Shown here in pieces: positions 1 to 9,007 of a stretch of 64,000 nt of DNA. Source of the DNA: Bacteroidia bacterium (GTDB lineage: Bacteria > Bacteroidota > Bacteroidia > B-17B0 > Aurantibacillaceae); NCBI GenBank assembly GCA_014378485.1, contig JACMNO010000092.1, positions 1 through 64,000 on the forward strand, in the 5' to 3' direction. The first letter of the stretch is position 1. Every line of letters starts with the position of its first letter. The notes under the pieces were generated by a model. It was given only the letters and a program-made list of their open reading frames with translations, was not told where the DNA came from and did not search any database. A program made the translations under genes and the position numbers.

Positions 1-191
1 CGCCATGGCGTGACTAACGTATGATAAATGTGCTGCTAAATGATGCAAACCTTTTCAAATATTTTCTGCAAATGCCTTGCATAAAAAAGAAAGTAAACTC
101 TTTAAAATAGTTGAATCTATTACTATTTCAGTGTTTTGAGTGAACCCTATTTAAGATTGTTTCGTCATCTTTCCTCGCAATTACGAACAAA

Positions 192-356
192 TTATTTACC
201 TTCTCTTTCTTTATCTAAATAAGAGTGCGAGACTTCTATAACATTATCAATAGGTCGCTTAGCTAGAATAAAAGAACTGGGTTTAGCAATACGGAACGCA
301 TGATTTAAGGCTTCATTTTTTTTATGTCCATATTCGTAGAAATAAATATGGAAAAG
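192..356 (-). pseudogene. C-terminal gene remnant, copy 1 (possible Mur-ligase/cyanophycin-synthetase-like tail)
   Basis: Minus-strand open frame ...FYEYGHKKNEALNHAFRIAKPSSFILAKRPIDNVIEVSHSYLDKEREGK*, bounded upstream by a stop; clearly homologous by eye to the fragment at 2705-2875. Family guess is tentative. Confidence 0.5.
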
Positions 357-434
357 TTATCGTCAATTTAATATTGATACTACCTTGTAGTTATTAGTTT
401 CTGCTAATTTAACAAGCAAAAACACTAAAAACAT

Positions 435-2537
435 TTAAGCTATTTTAATGGCAGCAATACAAACATCATCTACTTGTTCCAAATTACCTTTCCATTCATC
501 AAACTTCTGTTTAAGTAATTCTGCTTGAGTTTCAAAATCTTTAGTGCTATTCAAAAGCAGTAAATTGTTCAATTCCTTGTATTTGAATTTTTTTCCTTTT
601 TCACCACCAAATTGATCTGCAAATCCATCGGTATACAAATACAAAGTATCATCTGGTTTTAATTCAACCTTATTTAATGTAAATGAAGCTTCCCTTGGAC
701 CTTCGCCAACCGGCATTTTATCACAAGGTAACTTTTGTATGATACCCTCTGATATTAATACTGGAGAATTATTTGCCGCGGCATAGCTTATTTCTTTACT
801 ATTATTGTCAATGCATATTAATATGCCATCAAAACCATCCTTCTGTCCATCCTTACTTAAATTTTCTATTAGCTTTTGTCTAACATAATTAAATACTTCA
901 GCCACATTAAAAATATTTTTTTCATTAATAGCTTCGTTTAAGAAAGTGAAATTTAATAAACTCATGAACGCACCTGGTACACCATGGCCAGTACTATCGC
1001 ATACAGCCAAATAGAATTTATTATTTTTTTTCGTGGCCCAATAAAAATCGCCACTTACAATGTCTCTTGGTTTTAAAAACACGAAATTATTAGCGATGTT
1101 TTCGTCAATGAATGCCTTATTAGCAATTAGTGTATTTTGAATTCTTTTAGCATAATGAATACTATCTAAAATTTCTTTTTGCTTTTCTTGAATTATTTCT
1201 TTCTGAAATTGTGTTTCCTTTTCTTTTATTTCTATAATTAATTTTTGCTTTTGGGTAATTTTATAACGTCGTAATAAAAAAAATGAAAATACAAGTACTA
1301 CAAAAAGAACAAATACAACCGCTATAATGCTAATTGTTTGTTTTTTCTCGCGTTCCTCAGCTACAGCTACAATCTTTTCTTTTTCTGCATCTGATTTAAT
1401 TTTCAACTCAGCTTCTTTTTTTTCAACTTCAAAATTGGTTTTCAAATCTCCTATTTGTTGGCTGTTTTCTGAATTAAAGATGCTATCTGTCAATTGTTTA
1501 AATTTAACTTGATATTGGTAAGCAAGCTGATAATTTTTTCCTTCAGCTTCAACAGCTGCTAGCCCTCCATAACAAAGGCGGGCACCATCAATGTCATCAA
1601 TTTTTAAAGAGATAGCCAAACTTTTTAGATAGTTAGTTTTAGCTAAACGTAGATTTTTAAGTGTGCTATAAACTGCGGCGGTATTCATATATACCAGTGA
1701 TAAACCGTACTCATCATCTAATTTAATAAAAGCACTTTCTGCCTTAACATAGTTAAACAAAGCTTCGTCATATTTATGAAATGCATCGTATGTTAAGCCA
1801 ATGTTTAAATAAGCACCGCCAATTCTTTCTTTGTCATTTATCATTTCTAGCTTTTTTAAAACAATACTTTGATAATATAACGCACTATCTAATTGTTTAT
1901 CCTCATAAAAAACAGAACCAATATTTGATAACGGTGCAAGTAACTCATCTTCATTTCTATTTTTTACACAAATAGCAACACTCTCTTTATATAACTTTAA
2001 AGCAAGTGCATAGTTTTTTTGATTCTTGTAAACCATTCCAATATTATTTAAAGAGTAACTTGTAGCAACATCGTCTCCACGCTCTTTCTCTATTTTTAAT
2101 GCTTTATAAAAATAACCTAGAGCTTGAGGAAAATTTGCTGACTTGGCTGCATTTAAACCAAGATTGGCGTAACATTTTGGGAGATAGAAAAGACTATTTA
2201 TTTGTTGTGCCAACTTCAGCGCCTTTAGAAGTGAAGCGTTACTTGCATTCATGCTATCTTCAGATTGATATAATCTCCCAATTTTTAAATATGAACTAGT
2301 TTGAAAATAAATATTATTGATTTCTTTAGAAAGATTTAGAGCCTTCGTAAAATAGTACAAAGCAGAATCGTGCTGTTGTTCTTGTTGAAAACCTAAAGCC
2401 TTTTTATTTATTTGCTTTATTAAGTTGGTGTCAATAACTACAGAATTATTATTCGATTTTTGAGCGTTATTTACTAAAGGAAATAGAAAATAAAAAACCC
2501 ACGCGCATGTTTTAATGAATTGTAATAATCTTAGCAT
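435..2537 (-). CDS. TPR-repeat protein with TM segment and C-terminal SpoIIE/PP2C-type phosphatase domain
   Basis: N-terminal signal/TM, repeated TPR motifs (ALGYFYKALKIEKERGD), one TM (IIAVVFVLFVVLVFSFFLL), then FLKPRDIVSGDFYWA...DSTGHGVPGAFMS...LYLYTDGFADQFGG typical of SpoIIE phosphatases. Confidence 0.9.
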   Translation of the reverse strand: MLRLLQFIKTCAWVFYFLFPLVNNAQKSNNNSVVIDTNLIKQINKKALGFQQEQQHDSALYYFTKALNLSKEINNIYFQTSSYLKIGRLYQSEDSMNASNASLLKALKLAQQINSLFYLPKCYANLGLNAAKSANFPQALGYFYKALKIEKERGDDVATSYSLNNIGMVYKNQKNYALALKLYKESVAICVKNRNEDELLAPLSNIGSVFYEDKQLDSALYYQSIVLKKLEMINDKERIGGAYLNIGLTYDAFHKYDEALFNYVKAESAFIKLDDEYGLSLVYMNTAAVYSTLKNLRLAKTNYLKSLAISLKIDDIDGARLCYGGLAAVEAEGKNYQLAYQYQVKFKQLTDSIFNSENSQQIGDLKTNFEVEKKEAELKIKSDAEKEKIVAVAEEREKKQTISIIAVVFVLFVVLVFSFFLLRRYKITQKQKLIIEIKEKETQFQKEIIQEKQKEILDSIHYAKRIQNTLIANKAFIDENIANNFVFLKPRDIVSGDFYWATKKNNKFYLAVCDSTGHGVPGAFMSLLNFTFLNEAINEKNIFNVAEVFNYVRQKLIENLSKDGQKDGFDGILICIDNNSKEISYAAANNSPVLISEGIIQKLPCDKMPVGEGPREASFTLNKVELKPDDTLYLYTDGFADQFGGEKGKKFKYKELNNLLLLNSTKDFETQAELLKQKFDEWKGNLEQVDDVCIAAIKIA

Positions 2538-2704
2538 TTTTAAAATTAATTTGATATATATTTAAAAAAATTGTTATTATATTTTTTTATTCTGCAAAAT
2601 GCATTAATCTTAACTTCAGTCATTTTCAAAAATAACTCAGCTCGATTTTTATTTTTTTTAGGAATTAGGAATAATTGGTGAACATATAACGACTCATTTA
2701 TTGA

Positions 2705-2875
2705 CTACTTCATCCCTCCCTCCTTATCCAAATAAGAGTTCACGACCTCAATTGCGTTATCAATTACATCGCTTAAATCAACAATATAAGAGCCGGGCTT
2801 AGCTATACTAAGTGCATGATTTAATGCCTCAATTTCTTTAGGAACATATTCATAAGACGTTTCAGGATTTATCTT
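2705..2875 (-). pseudogene. C-terminal gene remnant, copy 2
   Basis: Minus frame KINPETSYEYVPKEIEALNHALSIAKPGSYIVDLSDVIDNAIEVVNSYLDKEGGMK*, directly abutting and out of frame with the 3' end of the upstream TPR gene; paralogous to 192-356. Confidence 0.5.
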
Positions 2876-5133
2876 TTTATTCCTTTTGGTTCAGGCTGCG
2901 GTTGCGATTGTGGCACCGCCTGCGTTGGTACTGTCACCGTTACAATGGTAGCCAATCCTGCTTTGGCCTGAGGATGATCAGGTTTTAATTTTAGACACGC
3001 TTCCCAATATACCTTGGCTTTATCATATTGTTTATTCTGATAATATGCACCACCTAAATTATAGAAACCTTCCGGATTTAATTTATCCAGAATAATGGTT
3101 TTTCGTAATTCATATATGGCGCTGTCTAACTGCCCGCGCTGTGCTTTTTGGTAACCACGGTTCAACAGGTCATTGTAAAATACAATGTAGTAGTTCTTTA
3201 AATAAGGATTGTTTGGATATAAATGTTCTGCCTGTTTCCAGTAGAACAATGCATCCCGGTCGCGGTGCAACTTGTAGCTTCCCAAGCCTAAATTCAGGTA
3301 ACCGTTCACATAGCGCGGGTGAAGTTCTACTGCATGCTTTAAATATTTAATTCCCTTTTCTAATGATTCTTCACGTTTCGCTACAAAGTTTTTGGTATCC
3401 GAAAGGTCGATATAACGGGCTCCGGCATTCCCTAAAACCAACACAGAGTTCGGAACTGTTTCCACATCTTTTAAGAAAAGAGTGATGTCATTCTTCCAGT
3501 CCCAGTTACGTTCCCATGTTTTGCATCCGTATAAAAAGGTCATGACACTTAACAAGGCAAAGAAAGCTACTCTCTTAGTAGTTAAAGAACCCGGTATTTT
3601 GTCCACACCTTTTAAGATCAGCCATGCAAAGGCAATAACAAAACCGATGGTTGAGTGGAACAATAATCGTTCTCCCATGGTAGCGCCAATGTCCATTAAA
3701 ATATTACCGATCATTAATAAGAAGGCAAAGTAAACGGCAATGGCAAATCCTAAAAGGTGTTTCTTTAAGATCAGCTTTACACCGGCAACCAATAAGCCAA
3801 TATGCAATACTAATGACAGTAAAGTATCCCAGCTGGCGAAGGTGCGAAACTGGATCGTGTTAAAGGAATAATCGGAAGAGAGTGGGTGAGGGAACCAGCA
3901 CAATGAAAAATATTTTAATAACACAAACACTTTAGTGGCCCATTGTTCCTGCTGTGTAGCCAATAAGTAGGGATTATTTAAAATCTCCGTATCAGGTACG
4001 CCCGGTTTTAATTTTACAGCTACCAAACGCATTCCTAAATAAAACAGCATGATAAAGAAATGCCAGCTCATTAATGTTGCAAAGGGTTTTTTGATTTTGG
4101 TAGAGATTAACCCAACGCCTACAATTAAATAAACAAATGGGAACAGCCAATAAGATGTTGTTGCTTTTTGCCCCGGCAGAATATGTATGTCGGAGTTTCG
4201 CTTCACCATCAACATCAATAAGGCACAAATGAAGAAAGATCCAAAAACATAAAGGGTATGCTTAAAGCCTTTGGATTGAAAATAAGTTTTAGGGTCAAAT
4301 TCAATCTGGTCAAATACAAAAAAGGCGATAGGGATTAACATAACTAATACCACCGCATATTCTTTGGATAACAAGGCCAGCAAAAAATTAAAGGCCGCCC
4401 ACACCAATGTTTTGGTTTTCTTGTCTTCCATATATTTAAAAGAAAAGAAAAAGGTGAGCGAGATAAATATGAGCGAGAAGATTTCATCCCGACTTTTCAC
4501 ATTGGCTATAGCTTCGGAGTGAATTGGATGCATTAAAAATATAATGGCTGCTAAAAAAGCAAGGTCATGGTTGCTTCTGAAAATATAATTCCTGAAAAAT
4601 AAATACAGCAACATCACCCCGATAATAAAAGTAATGATGTTTACAAAATGCCTTAATGAAGCGCCTTTTACCTGGCAATCTACTTCATTAAATACACCAT
4701 CATCGTTGATGTCTTCTTCCACATCATTCACCTTATTCCCATTGGTATCCCAGCATTGTGCCGGGTACAAACCATCTTTGGGATAAGCCCCGATAAACTG
4801 TTGTTCAATGGCAAAACTTACAACGGATAAAGGCCTGTAACGTCCACCGGCTAATTGATCCGTAGCATTCATTCGGCGATAAAAACTTTCGTAAGCATCC
4901 TTGGTCATAATATCCTTGATGCCTTTTATGCCCTTGATCACGTGGTCATTCTGGTGAATGATAATTCCGTCATCCAATGCGTACTCATTATGCAGGGAAG
5001 TTAAATTGAAGATCAAGCCCAAAAGAATGATCACAATGAAGGGTGCGGTTTGATTTTTAAACGGAAAAAAATGAAAGGTATTGGTTAACTCTTTAAAAAT
5101 AGGTTGTTTGGTACTTGCCGTTTGTTTTGCCAT
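2869..5133 (-). CDS. Multi-pass membrane protein with C-terminal TPRs (GT-C / TMTC-like)
   Basis: Many TM helices, early periplasmic-type loop with GGRYRPLSVVSFAIEQQFIG, HPIHSEAIANVKSRDEI (TMTC-like motif), C-terminal TPRs. Confidence 0.75.
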   Translation of the reverse strand: MAKQTASTKQPIFKELTNTFHFFPFKNQTAPFIVIILLGLIFNLTSLHNEYALDDGIIIHQNDHVIKGIKGIKDIMTKDAYESFYRRMNATDQLAGGRYRPLSVVSFAIEQQFIGAYPKDGLYPAQCWDTNGNKVNDVEEDINDDGVFNEVDCQVKGASLRHFVNIITFIIGVMLLYLFFRNYIFRSNHDLAFLAAIIFLMHPIHSEAIANVKSRDEIFSLIFISLTFFFSFKYMEDKKTKTLVWAAFNFLLALLSKEYAVVLVMLIPIAFFVFDQIEFDPKTYFQSKGFKHTLYVFGSFFICALLMLMVKRNSDIHILPGQKATTSYWLFPFVYLIVGVGLISTKIKKPFATLMSWHFFIMLFYLGMRLVAVKLKPGVPDTEILNNPYLLATQQEQWATKVFVLLKYFSLCWFPHPLSSDYSFNTIQFRTFASWDTLLSLVLHIGLLVAGVKLILKKHLLGFAIAVYFAFLLMIGNILMDIGATMGERLLFHSTIGFVIAFAWLILKGVDKIPGSLTTKRVAFFALLSVMTFLYGCKTWERNWDWKNDITLFLKDVETVPNSVLVLGNAGARYIDLSDTKNFVAKREESLEKGIKYLKHAVELHPRYVNGYLNLGLGSYKLHRDRDALFYWKQAEHLYPNNPYLKNYYIVFYNDLLNRGYQKAQRGQLDSAIYELRKTIILDKLNPEGFYNLGGAYYQNKQYDKAKVYWEACLKLKPDHPQAKAGLATIVTVTVPTQAVPQSQPQPEPKGIKR

Positions 5134-5234
5134 AAAAAATAAGGGTTATTATACAAATATACTTAAATCTTCAAAAAAATGATTTTTGTGACTAAAAAAT
5201 TAGTTAAAAAACAGTAAATTGCTCTGTAATACTA

Positions 5235-8200
5235 ATGGATAAGCCTTTTAAATTATATGTAATTTTTATCAGCGCTCTTATCTGTGCTTCCATCGGTTAT
5301 TTTATTTTTCAGGGCAAGAGCCTTACTACCCAGGAACTGGCAGCAAGGGCAGAGGCAAACCTTCATCAAAAGGAAACAATCGCTAAAACAAACCTTGACC
5401 TTTTATCGAAGGCATTAAAAACAACCCGGCCAAAAGAACTTTTTGTTAGTTACCAAGGTGCCATCAGCGATCTTTATAAAAATCAAGGAATTGCTGTTTA
5501 TGTATATTCGAATGACAGTTTGTGCTTTTGGACAGATAACCAGCCTGCCATTGACCTTAATGCTTATACCAATGAAACCAATGTGCAACTGATCAGGATC
5601 AGAAACGGATGGTATGAATATATTAAACAAGTAGATTCTCTTCATAGAGATTACACACTCGTTGCTTTAATATCTATAAAACCGGAATTTGATTTTGAAA
5701 ATCGTTATCTGAATAATAATTACAGCGAGTGGCTTCGTTTGCCTGAGGAATCTAAATTAGTAACACCTGTTAATTTTTTGAAGCACGCCGTTAAATCAAA
5801 ATTCGGCCCGCCTTTATTTGAAGTTTACAGGAGCGAAGGGTTACACATGAGTAGTCGCTTCATTACATATGCCTGTTTTTTTTATGTAGTTTCTTTTTTA
5901 CTATTCCTTGGCTTACTGTTTGTCTTTTTAAAACGAAAGCTTAGAAATGAAGGCTTGTTTATTATTGTTTTTGCCAGCGCTTGTTTAGCGATTAGGACGG
6001 TGATGATCTATTTTAAAATTCCTGAAGTATTTTATCATAACACTTTGTTTGATGCGAAATTGTTTGCTGACGCATCTTCTTTTTATTTTTCCTTTTTAGG
6101 AGATGTTCTCATCAATAGTGGGTTGATATTTTTACTAGCCATCATGCTGTATAAATCTACTTACGTGCTGGTTCCAAAAAATAAAGTGACCGAAACAGGA
6201 GTGATTATTTTATCATTTCTCTTATTGTCGGCTTTCTCACTACAGATCAGGTTATTGATCTATAGTTTAGTAAATAACTCTACCATCTCTTACAACATCA
6301 ATGACCTGTTTAATTTCAGTGCTTATAGTTTAACCGGCCTGTTATGTGTCGGACTTCTGGTATTTGCTTTTTATTTGTGCCTGGAGCGTTTTATTATTTT
6401 TTTACTTCAAAGAAAACTTCTCCCTGCGGCGCTTTTGTTGAGCCTGTGCGGAATTTTGGTAATCGTTTACTTGTTATGTGAAAAATACGGAATCAGTATT
6501 CTTGAATATAGCTGGCCCTTGTTGTTAGTGATTATTTCTTATTTCCTACGGAAATTCAAAGCTTCCTATAATTTTATTAATATCGGTTTGATAATTTTAA
6601 CGTCAACTTTTATTGTGTCTTCCCTGTTCAGTAAATATGAGCAGGTCAATAAAAAACAAACGTTTGAAGCATTGTCTTTAAGCTTAACAGATCGACAAGA
6701 TGTCATTGCAGAAAACGAATTCAGTAAGATCAGCGCCTCGATTAAATCAGATCCTCAGTTAAAAAATTTATTAACTCTGTTGCCTTTGAGCAGCGAGCAG
6801 ATTGAGCAAAGCTTAAGGCAGCGGAATTTCACGGGCTATTTCGAGCGGTACGAGATCCTTATGTCCTTGTTTAAAAATGATTGTACCCCGATCTTTATTC
6901 ACCTGAACCCGGTTTATTTAAATGAAGATTATTTTAAACAGCAGATCGAAAAAAATGGTTTTCAAACCATCAGTGATGATCTTTATTTTATAGACAAGCA
7001 AAAGGAATCGATTCGTTATATCGCAAAAATTGAGATTGAAGATGTGAATAGAAATCCTGGTAAAACATTTCATTTATATGTACAACTTGAACCAAAATTA
7101 GCTGTTAACCTGGGCGCCTTCCCGGATCTGCTGCTGGATAAATCCCTTGAAAATAAACTGGAGTCCAAACACATCTCTTATGCGGTTTATGAATCCAATA
7201 AACTCTTAAGCACTTTTGGTGAATACCAATACCCTTTATTTATCAATAGCAAAACGTTTAAATATTCTACTAACGATGGTTTCGAGCATTTTGTTTATTC
7301 GCCTAAGGCCAATACGGTAACCGTTATCACGGATAAGGAATTTGGTGTCTGGGGACGGTTCACTTCCAATTCTTATTTGTTCATATTTTTTTCAGTGGTT
7401 GTTTTATTCAGCGTATGGTTCAACTCTATGGTAATTAAGCGCAGTAAGCGGTTCAATTCATTGAATAACAGAATCCAGTTCATCCTGGTTTCTATTGTGG
7501 TATTATCACTGGCAGGAGTGGTGATTGGAACCATTTGGGTAGTGAATTCTCAATTCGAAATAAAAAATAAAAAGGACCTTATCTTAAAATCCCAATCGGT
7601 TTTAAAAGAATTGCAGCAAAATATAGGATTACAAGAATCACTCGAGGCTTCTTATAAAGACATTACCACCTTCCGTTTAAAACGATTGGCGCAATTATTT
7701 GGAAGTGATATTTCTTTATTTAACAAGAAAGGAGTTTTATATGCGACCTCACAGCCCGCAATCTATGAGCAGGGACTTGTTTCCAAATTTATGAACCCAT
7801 TAGCTTATATGTCTTTCAGGAGAGGCATCAGGGCTAATTATTCGCAGAGAGAAAATATTGGCACACTAAAATACTTATCCGCCTATATCCCTTTCTATAG
7901 TAAAAATGACCGTTTGCTTGGGTACATTAACCTGCCTTATTTTGCGAGGCAAAAAGATCTTGAAAAAGAACTAACAGCATACCTCACTACCTTAATTAAT
8001 ATTTATACCATCCTCTTTGCCATTACCACGCTTGTGGCATTATTGGTCTCCAATTTATTGACCAAGCCTTTAAGAATCATCAGGCAGCAGATTTCGAACA
8101 TTCAGTTTGGTAGGATCAATGAAGCACTGCAATGGAAATCAAATGATGAGATTGGAAATTTAGTAGAAGAGTATAATAACATGTTGATCAAATTAGAAAA

Positions 8201-8897
8201 GAGTTCTGTATTGTTAGCGCAATCGGAAAGGGAAAGTGCCTGGAGGGAAATGGCAAAGCAGGTGGCGCATGAGATTAAAAACCCTCTAACACCAATGAAA
8301 CTGAACATACAGCATTTGCAACGGGTTGTTGAAACGCATCCCGAAGATATTAATGAACGTGTGAAAAAAGTTTCGCAAATGCTCATTGAACAGATTGATA
8401 CCTTATCACACATTGCAACTGAGTTTTCTAATTTCGCCAAACTGCCAAACACAAATCTTGAAATTGTGAATCTTTTTGATGTGCTTCAGAATGTAACACA
8501 CTTGTTCCAACAAAATACGGATTGTGAGATCTCCCTTTCTGCTTCAGAATCTTTATGGGTGATGGCTGATAAAGAACAATGTCTCAGAATCTTTACCAAC
8601 CTTTTAAAAAATGCGGAGCAGTCTGTTCCTGAAACCAGGAAAGGAAAAATAGAGATCATGGCGTATTCCAACGAAACAAACGTAACCGTTAAAGTAAAAG
8701 ATAACGGCAGTGGCATTGCAGAAGATGTAAAAGACAAATTATTTACTCCCAACTTCACTACAAAAACAACCGGTACGGGTTTGGGATTAGCGATGGTAAA
8801 AAATTCGGTGGTCTCATTTAACGGTACAATCACCTTTGAAACAGAGTTGAATCAAGGAACTATTTTCACTCTGGTATTCCCTTTAGCTAAAAAGTAA
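5235..8897 (+). CDS. Large membrane sensor histidine kinase (HAMP, HisKA, HATPase; NtrY-like H-box)
   Basis: Multiple TMs; HAMP region LTKPLRIIRQQISNIQFGRINEAL; H-box AKQVAHEIKNPLTPMKLNIQHLQR; N/G boxes NLLKNAEQSVP, VKDNGSGI, TGTGLGLAMVKNSV. Confidence 0.93.
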   Translation: MDKPFKLYVIFISALICASIGYFIFQGKSLTTQELAARAEANLHQKETIAKTNLDLLSKALKTTRPKELFVSYQGAISDLYKNQGIAVYVYSNDSLCFWTDNQPAIDLNAYTNETNVQLIRIRNGWYEYIKQVDSLHRDYTLVALISIKPEFDFENRYLNNNYSEWLRLPEESKLVTPVNFLKHAVKSKFGPPLFEVYRSEGLHMSSRFITYACFFYVVSFLLFLGLLFVFLKRKLRNEGLFIIVFASACLAIRTVMIYFKIPEVFYHNTLFDAKLFADASSFYFSFLGDVLINSGLIFLLAIMLYKSTYVLVPKNKVTETGVIILSFLLLSAFSLQIRLLIYSLVNNSTISYNINDLFNFSAYSLTGLLCVGLLVFAFYLCLERFIIFLLQRKLLPAALLLSLCGILVIVYLLCEKYGISILEYSWPLLLVIISYFLRKFKASYNFINIGLIILTSTFIVSSLFSKYEQVNKKQTFEALSLSLTDRQDVIAENEFSKISASIKSDPQLKNLLTLLPLSSEQIEQSLRQRNFTGYFERYEILMSLFKNDCTPIFIHLNPVYLNEDYFKQQIEKNGFQTISDDLYFIDKQKESIRYIAKIEIEDVNRNPGKTFHLYVQLEPKLAVNLGAFPDLLLDKSLENKLESKHISYAVYESNKLLSTFGEYQYPLFINSKTFKYSTNDGFEHFVYSPKANTVTVITDKEFGVWGRFTSNSYLFIFFSVVVLFSVWFNSMVIKRSKRFNSLNNRIQFILVSIVVLSLAGVVIGTIWVVNSQFEIKNKKDLILKSQSVLKELQQNIGLQESLEASYKDITTFRLKRLAQLFGSDISLFNKKGVLYATSQPAIYEQGLVSKFMNPLAYMSFRRGIRANYSQRENIGTLKYLSAYIPFYSKNDRLLGYINLPYFARQKDLEKELTAYLTTLINIYTILFAITTLVALLVSNLLTKPLRIIRQQISNIQFGRINEALQWKSNDEIGNLVEEYNNMLIKLEKSSVLLAQSERESAWREMAKQVAHEIKNPLTPMKLNIQHLQRVVETHPEDINERVKKVSQMLIEQIDTLSHIATEFSNFAKLPNTNLEIVNLFDVLQNVTHLFQQNTDCEISLSASESLWVMADKEQCLRIFTNLLKNAEQSVPETRKGKIEIMAYSNETNVTVKVKDNGSGIAEDVKDKLFTPNFTTKTTGTGLGLAMVKNSVVSFNGTITFETELNQGTIFTLVFPLAKK

Positions 8898-8900
8898 TTG

Positions 8901-8983
8901 GTCATTCTGAACTCGATTCAGTATCTCAGGCAATTAGTTGAGAACATATTCTGAAACATCACGCCGAGGAGTGAAAGAATGAC
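8901..8983. repeat. Imperfect palindromic intergenic element
   Basis: Terminal arms gtcattct (8901-8908) and agaatgac (8976-8983), between convergently oriented genes. Confidence 0.5.
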
Positions 8984-9007
8984 TTTTAAAATTAAATGGA
9001 AAATAGA

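Noticed and set aside
152-190. Segment aagattgtttcgtcatctttcctcgcaattacgaac near the left edge
   Set aside because: Looks like a degenerate common intergenic repeat (gattgcttcgtcattcctcgcaatgacg type); too decayed and near the edge to interpret further.
8102-8833. Two 115-116-aa minus-strand ORFs opposite the histidine kinase domain
   Set aside because: They overlap the conserved H, N and G boxes on the other strand; spurious.
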